Assembly (NCBI GenBank): GCA_949752735.1
Contig: OX457037.1
Span: 66,796,415 to 66,860,414, forward strand
Reading direction: 5' to 3'
Origin: Lumbricus terrestris
Lineage: Eukaryota > Annelida > Clitellata > Crassiclitellata > Lumbricidae
DNA length: 64,000 nucleotides
Shown here: one piece after another, positions 63,938 through 64,000 of the stretch
Position numbering within the stretch: the stretch's first letter is position 1
Layout: every line of letters begins with the position of its first letter
The notes under the pieces: generated by a model
What the model saw: the letters and a program-made list of their open reading frames with translations, nothing else
The model's database searches: none
What the model was told of the DNA's origin: nothing
Made by a program: the position numbers and the translations under genes

Positions 63938-64000
63938 GCTCGGAAATGAAACAGCGTCGGTTTAAAAAAATATTTGCAATTGATTCTTACCCAAATTATA
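63938..64000 (+). mobile_element. Helitron-like repeat fragment, cut by the window end
   Basis: GGCTCGGAAATGAAACAGCG and the following TTGCAATTGATTCTTACCC match the reverse complement of about 13420-13480, so the same element as 13119-13530 begins here and continues past the edge. Confidence 0.65.

Overview
The window is eukaryotic (metazoan) genomic DNA. Genes are broken into short exons with GT-AG introns, more than half of the sequence looks like interspersed repeats, microsatellites are long and frequent, and three protein-coding loci carry animal-type domains (Ly6/uPAR-type cysteine domains, CARD and NHL domains, a Kv4/Shal potassium channel). The mix of L2/CR1-type LINEs, tRNA-derived SINEs, hAT, MULE, Tc1/mariner-like and Helitron-like elements and the frequent word TAGGCCTA suggest a marine invertebrate. 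I cannot name the phylum from this sequence alone.

Layout. (1) 1-6700, minus strand: about three tandem 2.2-kb units, each with two symmetric 459-nt exons of a secreted, N-glycosylated Ly6/uPAR-like protein. The introns hold long CT tracts and LINE debris, and the array ends at a 200-nt assembly gap (6701-6900). (2) 6980-7420: two reversed tRNA-type SINEs. (3) 8490-28514, plus strand: a multi-exon gene whose eight visible exons join in phase into a linker-CARD-CARD-like-charged helix-NHL propeller protein. Its introns are loaded with transposons, including an L2-like LINE interrupted by a FLYWCH-coding MULE-like element and tailed by a hAT element that itself carries a MITE. (4) 28515-33884: downstream repeats. 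(5) 33885-38479, plus strand: a two-exon gene or transposon encoding a PIP-box-like N-terminus, an OTU cysteine protease, a zinc-binding segment and a hAT transposase, with one frameshift. (6) 41863-51807, minus strand: the last four coding exons of a Kv4/Shal channel. The large 5' exon for T1 and S1-S5 is not in the window, so the intron upstream of 51807 exceeds 12 kb. (7) 51808-64000: mostly non-coding sequence with hAT MITEs, a SINE, an inverted repeat pair and long TG, CTG and GA tracts.

The genes do not form an operon or an obvious pathway. The item most like a new system is the CARD-CARD-NHL gene: two death-fold modules, a charged arginine/glutamate-rich helix and a six-bladed propeller, which as an inference could be a sensor-adaptor of innate immunity or cell death. 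The OTU-hAT fusion and the Ly6-like exon array are the next most interesting. All domain calls come from reading motifs; no database search was run.
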